From the NCBI RefSeq assembly GCF_022374895.2, contig NZ_CP092423.2, positions 4,836,001-4,900,000 on the forward strand: a stretch of 64,000 nt of DNA, in the 5' to 3' direction. Made by a program: the position numbers and the translations under genes. Below, piece after piece: positions 46,196-54,986 of this stretch. A model generated the notes under the pieces. It was not told where the DNA came from, made no database searches, and worked only from the letters and a program-made list of their open reading frames with translations. Positions within the stretch are counted from its first letter, which is position 1; each line of letters begins with the position of its first letter. This DNA is from Mycobacterium lentiflavum. Lineage in GTDB: Bacteria; Actinomycetota; Actinomycetes; Mycobacteriales; Mycobacteriaceae.

Positions 46196-47338
46196 TCACA
46201 GATGCGCAGCGATCCAGTCGGCCAGGTAGTTCATTGGTACGGTCATGTTGTCGGCGCCGCAGTGCGCTGAGCCGCCTTCGTCCGCGGTGAAGATCTTCAG
46301 CTCGCGCACCGGTGCGTTGACGGCGCCCTCGTATTGGGCGTGGGCGTATTCGATAGGGATCTGGGTGTCGGTCTCGCCGTGCGTAACCAGGAATGGCACG
46401 GTGATCTTGTCGACGACGCCCTCTAAACTCATGGCCGGCACCCAGTCCATGAATTCCTGGAGGGAGGACTTGCCGAACACCCACTGGACATGGTCCCAGT
46501 AGTGCGGAACCGGCCGGTCTCCCTCGCGCGCCAGGCGGCGCTTCTGCAGTTCGCCCCAGTTGTAGTTGGCACTCCATACGGCGCAGAGGCTGAAACGCTT
46601 CTCAAACGCCGCCGCGCGCGGTGCGAAGTAGCCTCCCAACGACCACCCCATCATTCCCAGTCGGCTTCCGTCGACATCGCCGCGGGTCTGCAGGTAGTCC
46701 ACCGCCGCACTGGCCCAGCGTTCGCTGTCATAGCACCCGGGCAGTTCTCGATACCTCAGCGCTTCACCGGTGCCGGGCTGGTCCACGATCAGCGTGGAGA
46801 TGCCCTGTCGGGCCAACGCGTTCGCCATCCCGGAGCGGTAGACCATTTCCTTCATGCTGTCGAGGCCTTGACAGAAGACCATCGTGGGAGCGGGCCGATC
46901 GACGCCCTCGGCGCGGACGAACAGGCCAGGAAATGCCGCGCTATCGTATGGGATTTCGACTCGTTCGCAGTTCTCCCCGCCTCGCTGGATAGCCTGCGCG
47001 AAGGTGTCCATGGCCTTTTGGTATGCGACTTTGCGTGGTGCGTAGTCCCGTGCCTGCATGCGCTCAGCGATCAAGTAATACATTGAGGCGCGGGCATATC
47101 GCGCGGCAGCCGACATCTCACGGCCGGCGGTCGCGTCTTTTTCGGCGTATTCGATCAGCCCGTCGGCCATTTCCGACCAAGAGGCGAGGAAGTGCTCGGT
47201 GCCGACGTCGTCACCGTGGCCGGGGAAGTCGACGAGCGGCCTACAGGCCCGGTCGATCTCGGTCATCTGTCCCCCCGTACCCAGGGAGATGTTGACCGAT
47301 AGACTCCAGACGTAGTTGTCGGCGAAGTACTTGAACAC
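46196..47338 (-). CDS. Alpha/beta hydrolase, FrsA/pseudooxynicotine-hydrolase type
   Basis: 380 residues from GTG 47338 (GAGGA upstream). Helical N-terminal cap of about 120 residues, then an alpha/beta-hydrolase core with nucleophile Ser233 in GWSLGG, acid in THGETD and His in GSAHCG. This is the layout of 2,6-dihydroxypseudooxynicotine hydrolase and relatives, which cut carbon-carbon bonds next to a ring ketone. Behind an extradiol dioxygenase it is the natural candidate for hydrolysing the ring-cleavage product or an acyl-phenol. Confidence 0.87.
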   Translation of the reverse strand: MFKYFADNYVWSLSVNISLGTGGQMTEIDRACRPLVDFPGHGDDVGTEHFLASWSEMADGLIEYAEKDATAGREMSAAARYARASMYYLIAERMQARDYAPRKVAYQKAMDTFAQAIQRGGENCERVEIPYDSAAFPGLFVRAEGVDRPAPTMVFCQGLDSMKEMVYRSGMANALARQGISTLIVDQPGTGEALRYRELPGCYDSERWASAAVDYLQTRGDVDGSRLGMMGWSLGGYFAPRAAAFEKRFSLCAVWSANYNWGELQKRRLAREGDRPVPHYWDHVQWVFGKSSLQEFMDWVPAMSLEGVVDKITVPFLVTHGETDTQIPIEYAHAQYEGAVNAPVRELKIFTADEGGSAHCGADNMTVPMNYLADWIAAHL

Positions 47339-47365
47339 GTCACATCCTCACGATCGAAGCGGGGT

Positions 47366-48313
47366 TTAGACCGGCGAGGCTGTCCACAGCCCGGTGTCGG
47401 GCTCGTTGAACATCGCCGGGATCATCTGCTCGTGAACCGAGCCAGCCGTCCCCCACTGATCCATGGCCTCAGCTGTCCCAGCAAAGACCCGCGGCTGCCA
47501 GGTGTCCTCGTCAACTATCTCCTCTAGCTCAGTCGTGTACTCCACGACGTTGTTAGCGGGGTCGAGAAAATAGGCGAACGGATTGTCACCCGCGCTGTGG
47601 CGGCCCGGCCCCCAAATCGGTTTGCGTCCAGCTCGGATCATTCGGCCGGTTCCACGCATGTACTCGTCAATCCCGCGCATCTCGAAGGACACGTGGTTGA
47701 GTGCCACGTGCGGTCCTTTTGAGATGGCAAGGATGTGGTGCTGGGTTCTTGTGCGGAGGAAGCACATCATGTCCGCGGCCCAGTCTGAAAGCCGGAATCC
47801 GAGGTTTCTTTCATAGAACGCCTTGGTCGCCACAACGTCGGTGGAGTTGAACACCACATGGGAGAGCCGTTTGGGGATCGACTCACGTTCCTCGAGTGGC
47901 CGGAATGATCGCTGCGTGACATCGGCGGACACCTCGACGAGCCGCCCGTCGAGGTCAAAGAAACGGATGCCGTAGCCGCCGCCGGGGGTGTCGAGTTTGG
48001 CCGGCTCTCGGTCGAGTCGAACTCCGTCGGTGATCAGCCGCTCGGCGAGCGCATCGACCGCTTGCGCCGATTCAGCGCCGAAGGAAATCAGATCGAGTCG
48101 TTTGTCGCTGTCGGCTCGCAGCCGGATGATGTACTGCTCAGGGTCAGCTGGTGTGCCCAAAAATGTGACACCGCTGTCGCTGGCCACTTTCTCCAGACCC
48201 CATACGCCGGTGTAGAACTCGACTGCCTTCGCATAGTCGGGTACGGCGAGGCCCACGTGCCGTAGATGAGTTATTGGTCGCGTGGGCGCGGCTGATGAGG
48301 CTGCCTGATTCAT
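47366..48313 (-). CDS. Type I extradiol ring-cleavage dioxygenase (VOC superfamily)
   Basis: 315 residues from ATG 48313 (AGGGAG upstream). Two VOC modules; the second carries the 2-His-1-Glu iron site: His152 (RLSHVVF), His207 (ALNHVSFEM) and Glu258 (NNVVEYTTE). Catechol 2,3-/2,3-dihydroxybiphenyl-type cleavage is expected. First gene of the operon running to aacS and divergent from the LysR gene at 48428, with the ATTGAT palindrome between them. Confidence 0.9.
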   Translation of the reverse strand: MNQAASSAAPTRPITHLRHVGLAVPDYAKAVEFYTGVWGLEKVASDSGVTFLGTPADPEQYIIRLRADSDKRLDLISFGAESAQAVDALAERLITDGVRLDREPAKLDTPGGGYGIRFFDLDGRLVEVSADVTQRSFRPLEERESIPKRLSHVVFNSTDVVATKAFYERNLGFRLSDWAADMMCFLRTRTQHHILAISKGPHVALNHVSFEMRGIDEYMRGTGRMIRAGRKPIWGPGRHSAGDNPFAYFLDPANNVVEYTTELEEIVDEDTWQPRVFAGTAEAMDQWGTAGSVHEQMIPAMFNEPDTGLWTASPV

Positions 48314-48396
48314 CGGAATGCTCCCTTATATCGCCGGTGGCTCGACCGTAAGCGGGAACAACGGTCCGACACAAACAATGGCTCTCGATGCGATAG

Positions 48397-48411
48397 ATTG
48401 ATTCGATCAAT
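48397..48411. promoter_or_regulatory. ATTGAT-TCG-ATCAAT palindrome in the lysR/extradiol divergent promoter (copy 4)
   Basis: Perfect 6-bp inverted repeat with 3-bp spacer and T-N11-A spacing, 84 bp from the extradiol gene and 17 bp before the probable TTG start of the LysR gene. This is the classic location for a LysR binding site that activates the divergent operon and represses the regulator. Confidence 0.72.
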
Positions 48412-48427
48412 AAGGCAGGGAGGTCTC

Positions 48428-49345
48428 TTGGTCGACCTGAATCGCGTGGACTTGAACTTGCTGGTCGCATTTGACGCGTTGATGGCCGAGCGAAGCGTGA
48501 CCCGGGCGGCTCAGCGTCTCAACGTCGGCCAATCGGCAATGAGTTCCACGCTCGGGCGTCTACGCAAGCTGCTCGGGGATCCGATCCTCGTGCGGCAAGG
48601 ACGCATTCTCGAGCCCACACCGTTGGCGGAGTCGCTCGCAGAACCAGTCCGCGATGCGTTGTCTTGCATCGACATACTGCTTCAACACCAGGGATTCAAC
48701 CCACTGGTGGACCACCGGACCTTTTCGGTGATCGCAACCGATCGCACGATAGTGACATTTCTGCATCCCTTGATCATGGCCATGTATCACGAGGCGCCGC
48801 ACGTGCGGCTCGAGATCACCCCGCCCGGCGACGACTACGCAGAGCGATTGCAGGGCGGCGACGCCGACGTGCTAATCATCCCCTGGGAGGTGTTCGGGCC
48901 GCACGTCAACTACCTACACGAGGTGCTCTACCACGACCGCTTCGTGTGCGCGGTCGACGCAGCCAACACCGATGTCGGCGAAACCATCACCCTCGAGCAG
49001 TTCAGCGCTCTGCCGTATTTGGCCACGAGCGCGCTTGGGGTGCCATCGTTGGCCGAAGTGCAGCTGGACTTGCTAAATATCTCCCGCAACACACAGATTA
49101 GTGCCGGTTTCAGCCTCGCGCGCCTACTACTTCGGGGAGGGCCCCTCATAACGGTCATGCATGAGCGACTGGCACGCGCCATCAATTTCGACAACCAGCT
49201 ACGAATAATTGAGCCGCCAATGAAACTTCAGCCGCTCACCGAAATCATGGTATGGACACCACGAACCGACCGCGACCCGGGTAACCAGTGGTTGCGCGAG
49301 CAGCTGCGCATGCTCGCTGCGGAATACGAATCAAAAGCGGACTAA
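48428..49345 (+). CDS. LysR-family regulator (NodD-like), paralogue 2
   Basis: About 305 residues if it starts at TTG 48428, which has GGGAGG just upstream and aligns with the ATG start of paralogue 1; the frame is open 10 codons further but would run through the operator. Winged helix VDLNLLVAFDALMAERSVTRAAQRLNVGQSAMSSTLGRLR, then effector domain. It diverges from the ring-cleavage operon and probably reads the pathway inducer. Confidence 0.92.
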   Translation: MVDLNRVDLNLLVAFDALMAERSVTRAAQRLNVGQSAMSSTLGRLRKLLGDPILVRQGRILEPTPLAESLAEPVRDALSCIDILLQHQGFNPLVDHRTFSVIATDRTIVTFLHPLIMAMYHEAPHVRLEITPPGDDYAERLQGGDADVLIIPWEVFGPHVNYLHEVLYHDRFVCAVDAANTDVGETITLEQFSALPYLATSALGVPSLAEVQLDLLNISRNTQISAGFSLARLLLRGGPLITVMHERLARAINFDNQLRIIEPPMKLQPLTEIMVWTPRTDRDPGNQWLREQLRMLAAEYESKAD

Positions 49346-49599
49346 TTCCTCGAATGTGGTCTTCCACTCTCGGGCGTTTACCGATCACTACCAAAGCGTG
49401 TGGTCGCGGCCAGTTTGGAGCGTCACATCGTCGCACCGACGACTCTGCACCTTCGACGGCCTATGCGCGCATCCTGCTTGGGGGTGGATCCTCCGGAGCC
49501 GCGATTGCCCATACGGTTCGTGGAATTCGCTAGGACGCCTGCGACTGAATGGCGGTGCTCCGAGCTATGACACTGGCCCGGTGGGATCGATGAATCGGT

Positions 49600-49750
49600 G
49601 ACAATGTGCGCGACGGCGCAGCCCTGAGCAAGGACTTCATCGCCAGCATCGCCGAGCTCGGAGTGCTGGCGCCGATCACGGGTGTATGCGACCCGAGCGT
49701 TCCGAAGTGGTCCGCGTCCGCACGGCCAGCGCCGCACCGCGGTGTGAGAC
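49600..49750 (+). pseudogene. ParB/Srx-like domain relic
   Basis: The frame from 49606 reads VRDGAALSKDFIASIAELGVLAPITGV, the typical N-terminal ParB-like nuclease block. In another frame VRVRT and GQRRTAV follow and a stop comes soon. So a short, frameshifted piece of a plasmid-partition-type protein remains. The rest of 49346-49917 contains no gene I recognise. Confidence 0.5.
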
Positions 49751-49917
49751 GAGATATGAGACATCGTCACCTGGGGCGATGCCACGGGGAGGGATTCCCG
49801 CAACCCCGTCTCTTTTCTTTAGAAATGAGACAGAGGACCGCTGTCGGACGGAGTTCAACTAAGAGCGCGCGGTCGATCATCATCGTCCGCTTAGCCACGG
49901 TGGTGGCGGACATGACG

Positions 49918-51597
49918 TCAATCCAACCTGGTCGCGTGGACGACGGTGCACGGCAGGTGAACGCGTCCGCTGTCGACGAGCGGCAGGATCACAGCCATCC
50001 GCTCGGCCATCTGGCGCATCTGCCTGCCCTGCGCGGGTGGCATCCGCTGCAGAACCTCGTCCGGCCAATCCCCGAAGCTACCGGAAAAGCCCGCGGCGTT
50101 GCCGAGCAAGGATGTGGGCCCGAGGAAATCGATCCGCCAACGGGCATCTGCGAGGGCCTGGCGGATCTCTTCTTCGGCGACGATTTCCGGCGCGATGACA
50201 CCGTTGACGTTGTCGGCGGAGAAACAGTAGAGGAACAACCGCGCGCCCGGCCTGGTCGCGCGGCGCAGCGCGACCGGGTAGGCACGCCTGCCGGCGTAGT
50301 CCAGGCAGTGGTAGAGAGCACTGTCGATGACAGTGTCGAACTGTGCGTCATAACCAGCCAGTTCGGTGGCGTCGGCAACCTGGAAGCGCACCCGCGCACC
50401 GGCCGCGGCAGCGCGGGCCCGGGCCTGCTCGATCGCCGTCGGCGAACTGTCGAGACCGGTCACCGAGTAGCCGCGCTGCGCCAGGTAGATCGCATTGTCG
50501 CCCTGGCCGCAGCCGGCGTCGAGCACCTCCCCGCCGATCGCGCCGACTGCTTCGAGTTCCATCAGGCGCGGCTGCGCCTGTCCGATGTCCCAGGGAATCC
50601 CGGCAGGGGCGGCCGAGCCCGGGAATGCCGCCTCTCCGCGGTACAGGCGATCGTACAATTCGCGGTTGTGCTCGACGGCTTCCGCCGCAGGAAGGCTCAC
50701 CCGGCGGGCGAATCGGGGGAACAGGGCACGGCTGGAGCCGGAAAGAATTGCGTCCTTTTGGATTTGGTCGAATCCGGGGTAGTCGGTGAGCTCTTTCAGG
50801 CTTTCGGCCACGCCCGGTTCGGACCGCATGGGGTAGTCGGAGCCGAAGAGGATGTGCGAGGCGTCGACGAGCTCGGTCAGGGCGGCGAAGACAGCAGGTG
50901 ATGTCGAGAGCGCCAGGTCGTAGTACAGCGTGCGCAACGCGGCTTGCACCCGTATCGCGGACGGGGTGATGGCCCCGGTTTCGGCGGCCACGGTGCTGAG
51001 CCGGTATGCGAGGAAGGGCAGGACGCCGCCGGCGTGCGAGACGATCCAACGGATTCGTGGGAACCGTTCGATCTTGCCACGATATATTAGGTCGATCACC
51101 GCCCTGGCGGTGTCGAAGGGGAACTCGCACAACCATTCCGGGCGGTCGAACAACGGCACTCCGGCCGGCGGCTGGCCCGGATGCAGCAACACGACAGCGC
51201 CGCGGTCGTCGAGTTCGGTGAGGATGGAGTCCATGCGGTCGTCGCCGACGTAGATTCCCGCGTGGTTGCTGGGAAGGCATAAGCCATCCGCATGCAGTTC
51301 CGCGCAGGCGTACTGGATTTCGGCCGGGGCAGCGTGCGGATCCTCGGCCGGCACACAAGCAAGGAAGCCGTAGCGCGAGGGGTCGTGGCCGGCCTGCTCG
51401 GCAAGGGCGGTGTTGATCGCGCGCACCTGCGGGGCGGACCCGGACACCGGAAGCGACAGCAGGATTCCGCCGATGCCGACGCGGTCCATCGCCGCCCGGT
51501 CACTGTCGATGCTCCAGTCCGGCGCGGGCGTGCCCGCCGCCCGGTGCGCGTTGAGCAGGACGTGGTGGTGGATGTCGATGACGGTGCTCGATGCCAT
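49918..51597 (-). CDS. Amidohydrolase-SAM methyltransferase fusion protein
   Basis: 559 residues from ATG 51597; the frame runs open 135 codons further, but that part is shadow of the preceding gene. Residues 1 to about 320 form a complete amidohydrolase: DIHHHVL (HxH), VLLHPG, IVSHAGG and LFGSDYPMR (catalytic Asp). From about 345 a class I methyltransferase follows: YDRLYRGEAAFPG, GIPWDIGQAQP, VLDAGCGQGDNAIYLA (SAM loop) and FDTVIDSALYHCLD. No stop or shift separates the halves. Hydrolysis or decarboxylation and methylation would be done by one polypeptide; substrate unknown. Confidence 0.87.
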   Translation of the reverse strand: MASSTVIDIHHHVLLNAHRAAGTPAPDWSIDSDRAAMDRVGIGGILLSLPVSGSAPQVRAINTALAEQAGHDPSRYGFLACVPAEDPHAAPAEIQYACAELHADGLCLPSNHAGIYVGDDRMDSILTELDDRGAVVLLHPGQPPAGVPLFDRPEWLCEFPFDTARAVIDLIYRGKIERFPRIRWIVSHAGGVLPFLAYRLSTVAAETGAITPSAIRVQAALRTLYYDLALSTSPAVFAALTELVDASHILFGSDYPMRSEPGVAESLKELTDYPGFDQIQKDAILSGSSRALFPRFARRVSLPAAEAVEHNRELYDRLYRGEAAFPGSAAPAGIPWDIGQAQPRLMELEAVGAIGGEVLDAGCGQGDNAIYLAQRGYSVTGLDSSPTAIEQARARAAAAGARVRFQVADATELAGYDAQFDTVIDSALYHCLDYAGRRAYPVALRRATRPGARLFLYCFSADNVNGVIAPEIVAEEEIRQALADARWRIDFLGPTSLLGNAAGFSGSFGDWPDEVLQRMPPAQGRQMRQMAERMAVILPLVDSGRVHLPCTVVHATRLD

Positions 51598-51611
51598 GGC
51601 GTGAACCTTTC

Positions 51612-52823
51612 TTAGTGCAGTCGGACGCCGCGGCGCCAGACGGCTTCGATGTTGAGGGTGTCGGAGATGTCTGCGGTGGGATCTCCCTTGACGAGCAGCA
51701 AGTCGGCGCGTGCGCCGTTGACGACGCGGCCGCGGTCGGTGAGTCCGAAGCGGCGGGCGGTCACCGACGTCGCGCTGCGCAGCGCCTCCACCGGCGACAG
51801 GCCGGCACGCACCAGCAGCTGCAGCTCTTCGTGCAGACTCGCGCCGTGCGCGGTTCCGCCGACGTATTCCACCGGGTGGGACACGTCGGTGCCGGCCAGG
51901 ATGTCGACGCCTGCGCGATGCAAGGCGGCGACGGTGTTCAGGACGGTGTCCAGGCTGCTGTCGTGGAAGGTGTCGATGCTGCCGCGCAGTGTGCCCAGCC
52001 ATGTCTCATCCAGTCGAGTTGCCACCCGCGGGTCGGCGGCCAGCGCTGCTCCGGTGTGGCCGAGGATCGAGGCACAGGTCACGGTCGTGGCGATCACGAA
52101 TGCGCCGGAGCGCACGATCACGTCGATGAGCTCCGGGGTGGCGCCCTGGTCGAGGAAGACATGGGCGAGTCCGTCGACCCCGGCCGCGATCGCACGCTGC
52201 GCCGCGTCGGCGGTCAAGGTGTGCGCGAGCACGATCTTGTCGTGCTCATGAGCTGCGCGTACGGCTGCGCGCAGGATGTCGTCGCGAAGGACCGGGGTGC
52301 CCGGTTTGTCGAAGACCCGACCGTCCTCGACAAAGACTTTGATGTAGTCGCTGCCCTGCGCGACGCGTTCGGCGACGATCTCGGCGGCGCGCTGCGGGCT
52401 CGTCGCGTAGGGGAACTGACGTTCCTCGCCGGGACGCTGGTTGACCTGGGGTGGAATGAGCTCGTGCGGGTGGCCGCCGGGCGGGGTTATCCCCAGACCC
52501 GCCGAGCGGACGTCGGCGACGTCGTCGTGCTCATCGACGTAGGCGCTCTGCTCCGGTGACCAGAAGCCCTGCATTTCCAGTTCGGTGGTCACGCCGAATG
52601 TCAGTGCTATGCGCAGGAATTCCGGTTCGGTGTGGGTGTGCGCGTCGATGAGGCCGGGAAGCAGCGTCCCACCGTTGGCGTCGAACACGTCGATGTCTGC
52701 CGGCGGATGCGTTCCGACGTTGACGATCGTTCCGTCGTGGATCAGCACGCAGCTGTGGTCGGTGATGTTCTCGCCGTCGAAGATGCGTGCGTTGGCGATC
52801 GCGGTGAACGGATTGGTGCTCAT
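51612..52823 (-). CDS. Amidohydrolase, imidazolonepropionase/prolidase-like
   Basis: 403 residues from ATG 52823 (GGAGA upstream). Composite-domain amidohydrolase: N-terminal beta-sandwich (ANARIFDGENITDHSCVLIHDG), then LLPGLIDAHTHTEPE with the HxH pair, KVFVEDG (possible carboxylated Lys position), LAHTLTADAAQ and GLAHVFLD, and DILAGTDVSHP with the catalytic Asp. Subfamily close to imidazolonepropionase-like hydrolases acting on cyclic amides or lactones. Second amidohydrolase in this operon, 14 bp ahead of the fusion gene. Confidence 0.87.
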   Translation of the reverse strand: MSTNPFTAIANARIFDGENITDHSCVLIHDGTIVNVGTHPPADIDVFDANGGTLLPGLIDAHTHTEPEFLRIALTFGVTTELEMQGFWSPEQSAYVDEHDDVADVRSAGLGITPPGGHPHELIPPQVNQRPGEERQFPYATSPQRAAEIVAERVAQGSDYIKVFVEDGRVFDKPGTPVLRDDILRAAVRAAHEHDKIVLAHTLTADAAQRAIAAGVDGLAHVFLDQGATPELIDVIVRSGAFVIATTVTCASILGHTGAALAADPRVATRLDETWLGTLRGSIDTFHDSSLDTVLNTVAALHRAGVDILAGTDVSHPVEYVGGTAHGASLHEELQLLVRAGLSPVEALRSATSVTARRFGLTDRGRVVNGARADLLLVKGDPTADISDTLNIEAVWRRGVRLH

Positions 52824-52843
52824 GGTTTCTCCTGATCTCGTCG

Positions 52844-53314
52844 TCAGTGGCGGGGCGCGGAAGTCCCGGCCGGTATGCGAAACCCTTGTCCGATGTGGAG
52901 GGTCTTGATACGCCAACCGGCGGGTGTGCGCACATAGGTCATCTCGGCGCCCATATGGACCGTTCCGGGCCGGCCGTCATAGACCGACGCGATCCACAGT
53001 TGCCATCGGGCGGTGGCGGTGTCGGCGTCGGCGTCGACGGTGATGATCGGGTTGAGGAACGTGTGCATCGCACAGGTCACGCGGGCCGTGGCGGCGGGTA
53101 GTTCGGCGGCGATGGCCTGGGCGCCGACCGTGGTCCCGAAATCATCGCTGCTCCAACGTGCATCGGCGGTGAAAACTTCGCTGATGGCGGCCAGGTCAAG
53201 TGCCTTGCCGTCGTACCCATGGTTGATCGCGTCGGCGTAACGCGCCGTCACGATCTTGATAGCTTCGGTGTCTTCGATCCGGCACAACCGCTGTTCGACA
53301 AGCGATTCAGTCAT
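52844..53314 (-). CDS. SnoaL/NTF2-like protein
   Basis: 156 residues from ATG 53314, overlapping the FAD monooxygenase stop by ATGA. Cone-fold SnoaL_4-type pattern: IEDTEAIKIVTARYADAIN, ADARWSSDDFGTTVGAQAIAAEL, HTFLNPIITVDAD and GWRIKTLHIGQGF. Such proteins are often isomerases, dehydratases or hydrolases in aromatic and polyketide pathways. No catalytic residues can be assigned here. Confidence 0.82.
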   Translation of the reverse strand: MTESLVEQRLCRIEDTEAIKIVTARYADAINHGYDGKALDLAAISEVFTADARWSSDDFGTTVGAQAIAAELPAATARVTCAMHTFLNPIITVDADADTATARWQLWIASVYDGRPGTVHMGAEMTYVRTPAGWRIKTLHIGQGFRIPAGTSAPRH

Positions 53315-54903
53315 GGCCGCGCCTCCGTGGGGCGGCGTGCGGCCGCGGCGACGTGCGCGAGGGTCTCGGTCAGGGCCCCAGCCGTGTCGTAGGGGGCCGT
53401 CGGCCAGCGCGCGGCGATGTAGCCGTCCGGCCGAACCAGGGTCGCGCCGGTGCGGGACAGTCCATAAGCGTCGAGAAACGCCTGCGGTCCAACAACTTTC
53501 GCCGGGTCGATAAGCTCGAATGTCGTGGGGACGCCGACCTCTTGAACAGCCTCGGCGACGGCGGGCGCCCAACGGTGATCCTCGGCGAGAACCGTCCAGG
53601 TCGCTCCGAAGAGGTCCAGGGTCGAGATGGTGTGGCCGTTATCGGTATGCAGCCACAGGTGCGGTGCCCGGGTGCCGGGCTGACCTGCCCACTGGTCGGG
53701 GCGCTGGGCAGGTGGCAGATCTGCCGGGGCACCGTCTATGGCGGCCGAGCGGTAGAGCTGGCCGAGTTCCATGGCGACGTCGTCGATGACGGGAGTGTCG
53801 CTCACCGGGCCGCTCAGGTGTGCCTTGTAGTCGGCTCGGGCGAAGATCTGTTCGTGGCGCAGCCACGCGATCGGTCGCCGTTCGGCGTCGTAGGTGTCCA
53901 GCAGCTGCGGTGTCGAGGTGCCGGCCAGGACGGCGGCGAGCTTCCACGCGAGGTTGTGGACGTCGTCGATGCCGGTGTTGGCGCCGTAGCCGCCGCGATT
54001 GGGGGGAAGCTGGTGGGCGGCGTCACCGGTCAGAAAGACGCGCCCACTGTTGAACCGGTCGGCGATCCGGGCCGCTAACTCCCAGCGTCCGGTGGTGAGA
54101 AGTTCGATCGGCAGATCGTCATCGCCGACGGCGCGCCGGATCAATCGGCGTTGCTCGTCTTCGGAGTAGTCGCGGTCTTCGGGGAGCATCAGCACCCACC
54201 GGCCGTCGCTGTAGGTCGTCAGGAACGTGTCCCAGCCGGGCTGACTGATCTCGAACTGCACCACGCCGCTTTCCAGGTAGGCATCGAGCGGGGCGCGGAA
54301 CAGGATGCTGCTCTGCACCGACAGCAGTCCCTGCCCGCTGCGCCCGATACCGAGCGCTTCGCGGACCGGGCTGTCCGCCCCGTCGGCGGCGATCATGTAC
54401 TGCGCGCGCAGCGCGTAGGGCGCACCGGTGTCGCGGCGGCGCACGGTGGCGCTTACTCCTTCGTCATCCTGAGTGAACGCGACGAGTTCGGTGCCCAGAC
54501 GCAGGTCGGCACCCAGAGTGGCGGCGCGGTCCCGCAGGATGGGCTCGAGATGGTCCTGGGCGATCGCCGTCGTGTGCACCGGCGAGTACTCGATGTCTGG
54601 CCGTGATCCCGGTTGTGACCACGGATATTCCTCCTGCCAGTTACCGGCCAAGCTTTCGACCCGGGCGCGCCGCGGCGGGCCGCCGACATGTGCGGTGTCC
54701 GGAACGGAAATCCCCACCGCGCGAAAAAGCTCCAAGGTCCGGGCCGTATAGCCGATTGCGCGTGGGTGCTTGGAGCTGCCCTGATGACGTTCGACGAGCA
54801 CGACGGGCACACCGCGCCATGCGAGGAACACCGCCGCGGACAGGCCGACGAGACTGCCGCCCACGACCAGCACCGGTGTCGACTCAGGATGTTCGGACGT
54901 CAT
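53311..54903 (-). CDS. FAD-dependent aromatic hydroxylase (PheA/TfdB/MhpA type)
   Basis: 530 residues from ATG 54903 with GGAGGGAGA upstream. Class A flavoprotein monooxygenase: VLVVGGSLVGLSAAVFLAWRG for FAD, the YMIAADGADSPVRE (DG) motif and VFLTGDAAHQLPPNRGGYGANTGIDDVHNLAWKL (GD motif). C-terminal thioredoxin-like part as in phenol hydroxylases. First gene of a four-gene minus-strand operon and divergent from a TetR regulator. Introduces a hydroxyl into an aromatic or similar ring using NAD(P)H and O2. Confidence 0.92.
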   Translation of the reverse strand: MTSEHPESTPVLVVGGSLVGLSAAVFLAWRGVPVVLVERHQGSSKHPRAIGYTARTLELFRAVGISVPDTAHVGGPPRRARVESLAGNWQEEYPWSQPGSRPDIEYSPVHTTAIAQDHLEPILRDRAATLGADLRLGTELVAFTQDDEGVSATVRRRDTGAPYALRAQYMIAADGADSPVREALGIGRSGQGLLSVQSSILFRAPLDAYLESGVVQFEISQPGWDTFLTTYSDGRWVLMLPEDRDYSEDEQRRLIRRAVGDDDLPIELLTTGRWELAARIADRFNSGRVFLTGDAAHQLPPNRGGYGANTGIDDVHNLAWKLAAVLAGTSTPQLLDTYDAERRPIAWLRHEQIFARADYKAHLSGPVSDTPVIDDVAMELGQLYRSAAIDGAPADLPPAQRPDQWAGQPGTRAPHLWLHTDNGHTISTLDLFGATWTVLAEDHRWAPAVAEAVQEVGVPTTFELIDPAKVVGPQAFLDAYGLSRTGATLVRPDGYIAARWPTAPYDTAGALTETLAHVAAAARRPTEARP

Positions 54904-54986
54904 CGCAATCTCCCTCCGTATCGCACCTAATAGCTTTATCCACTTAAATATTAGTATCACTGCAGTTCCCTACCTACACTGAGGGA

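Noticed and set aside
49606..50901. 431-codon plus-strand open frame
   Set aside because: Runs antisense to the amidohydrolase-methyltransferase fusion and has no recognisable domain beyond the short ParB-like piece at its beginning; long antisense frames are common in high-GC DNA.
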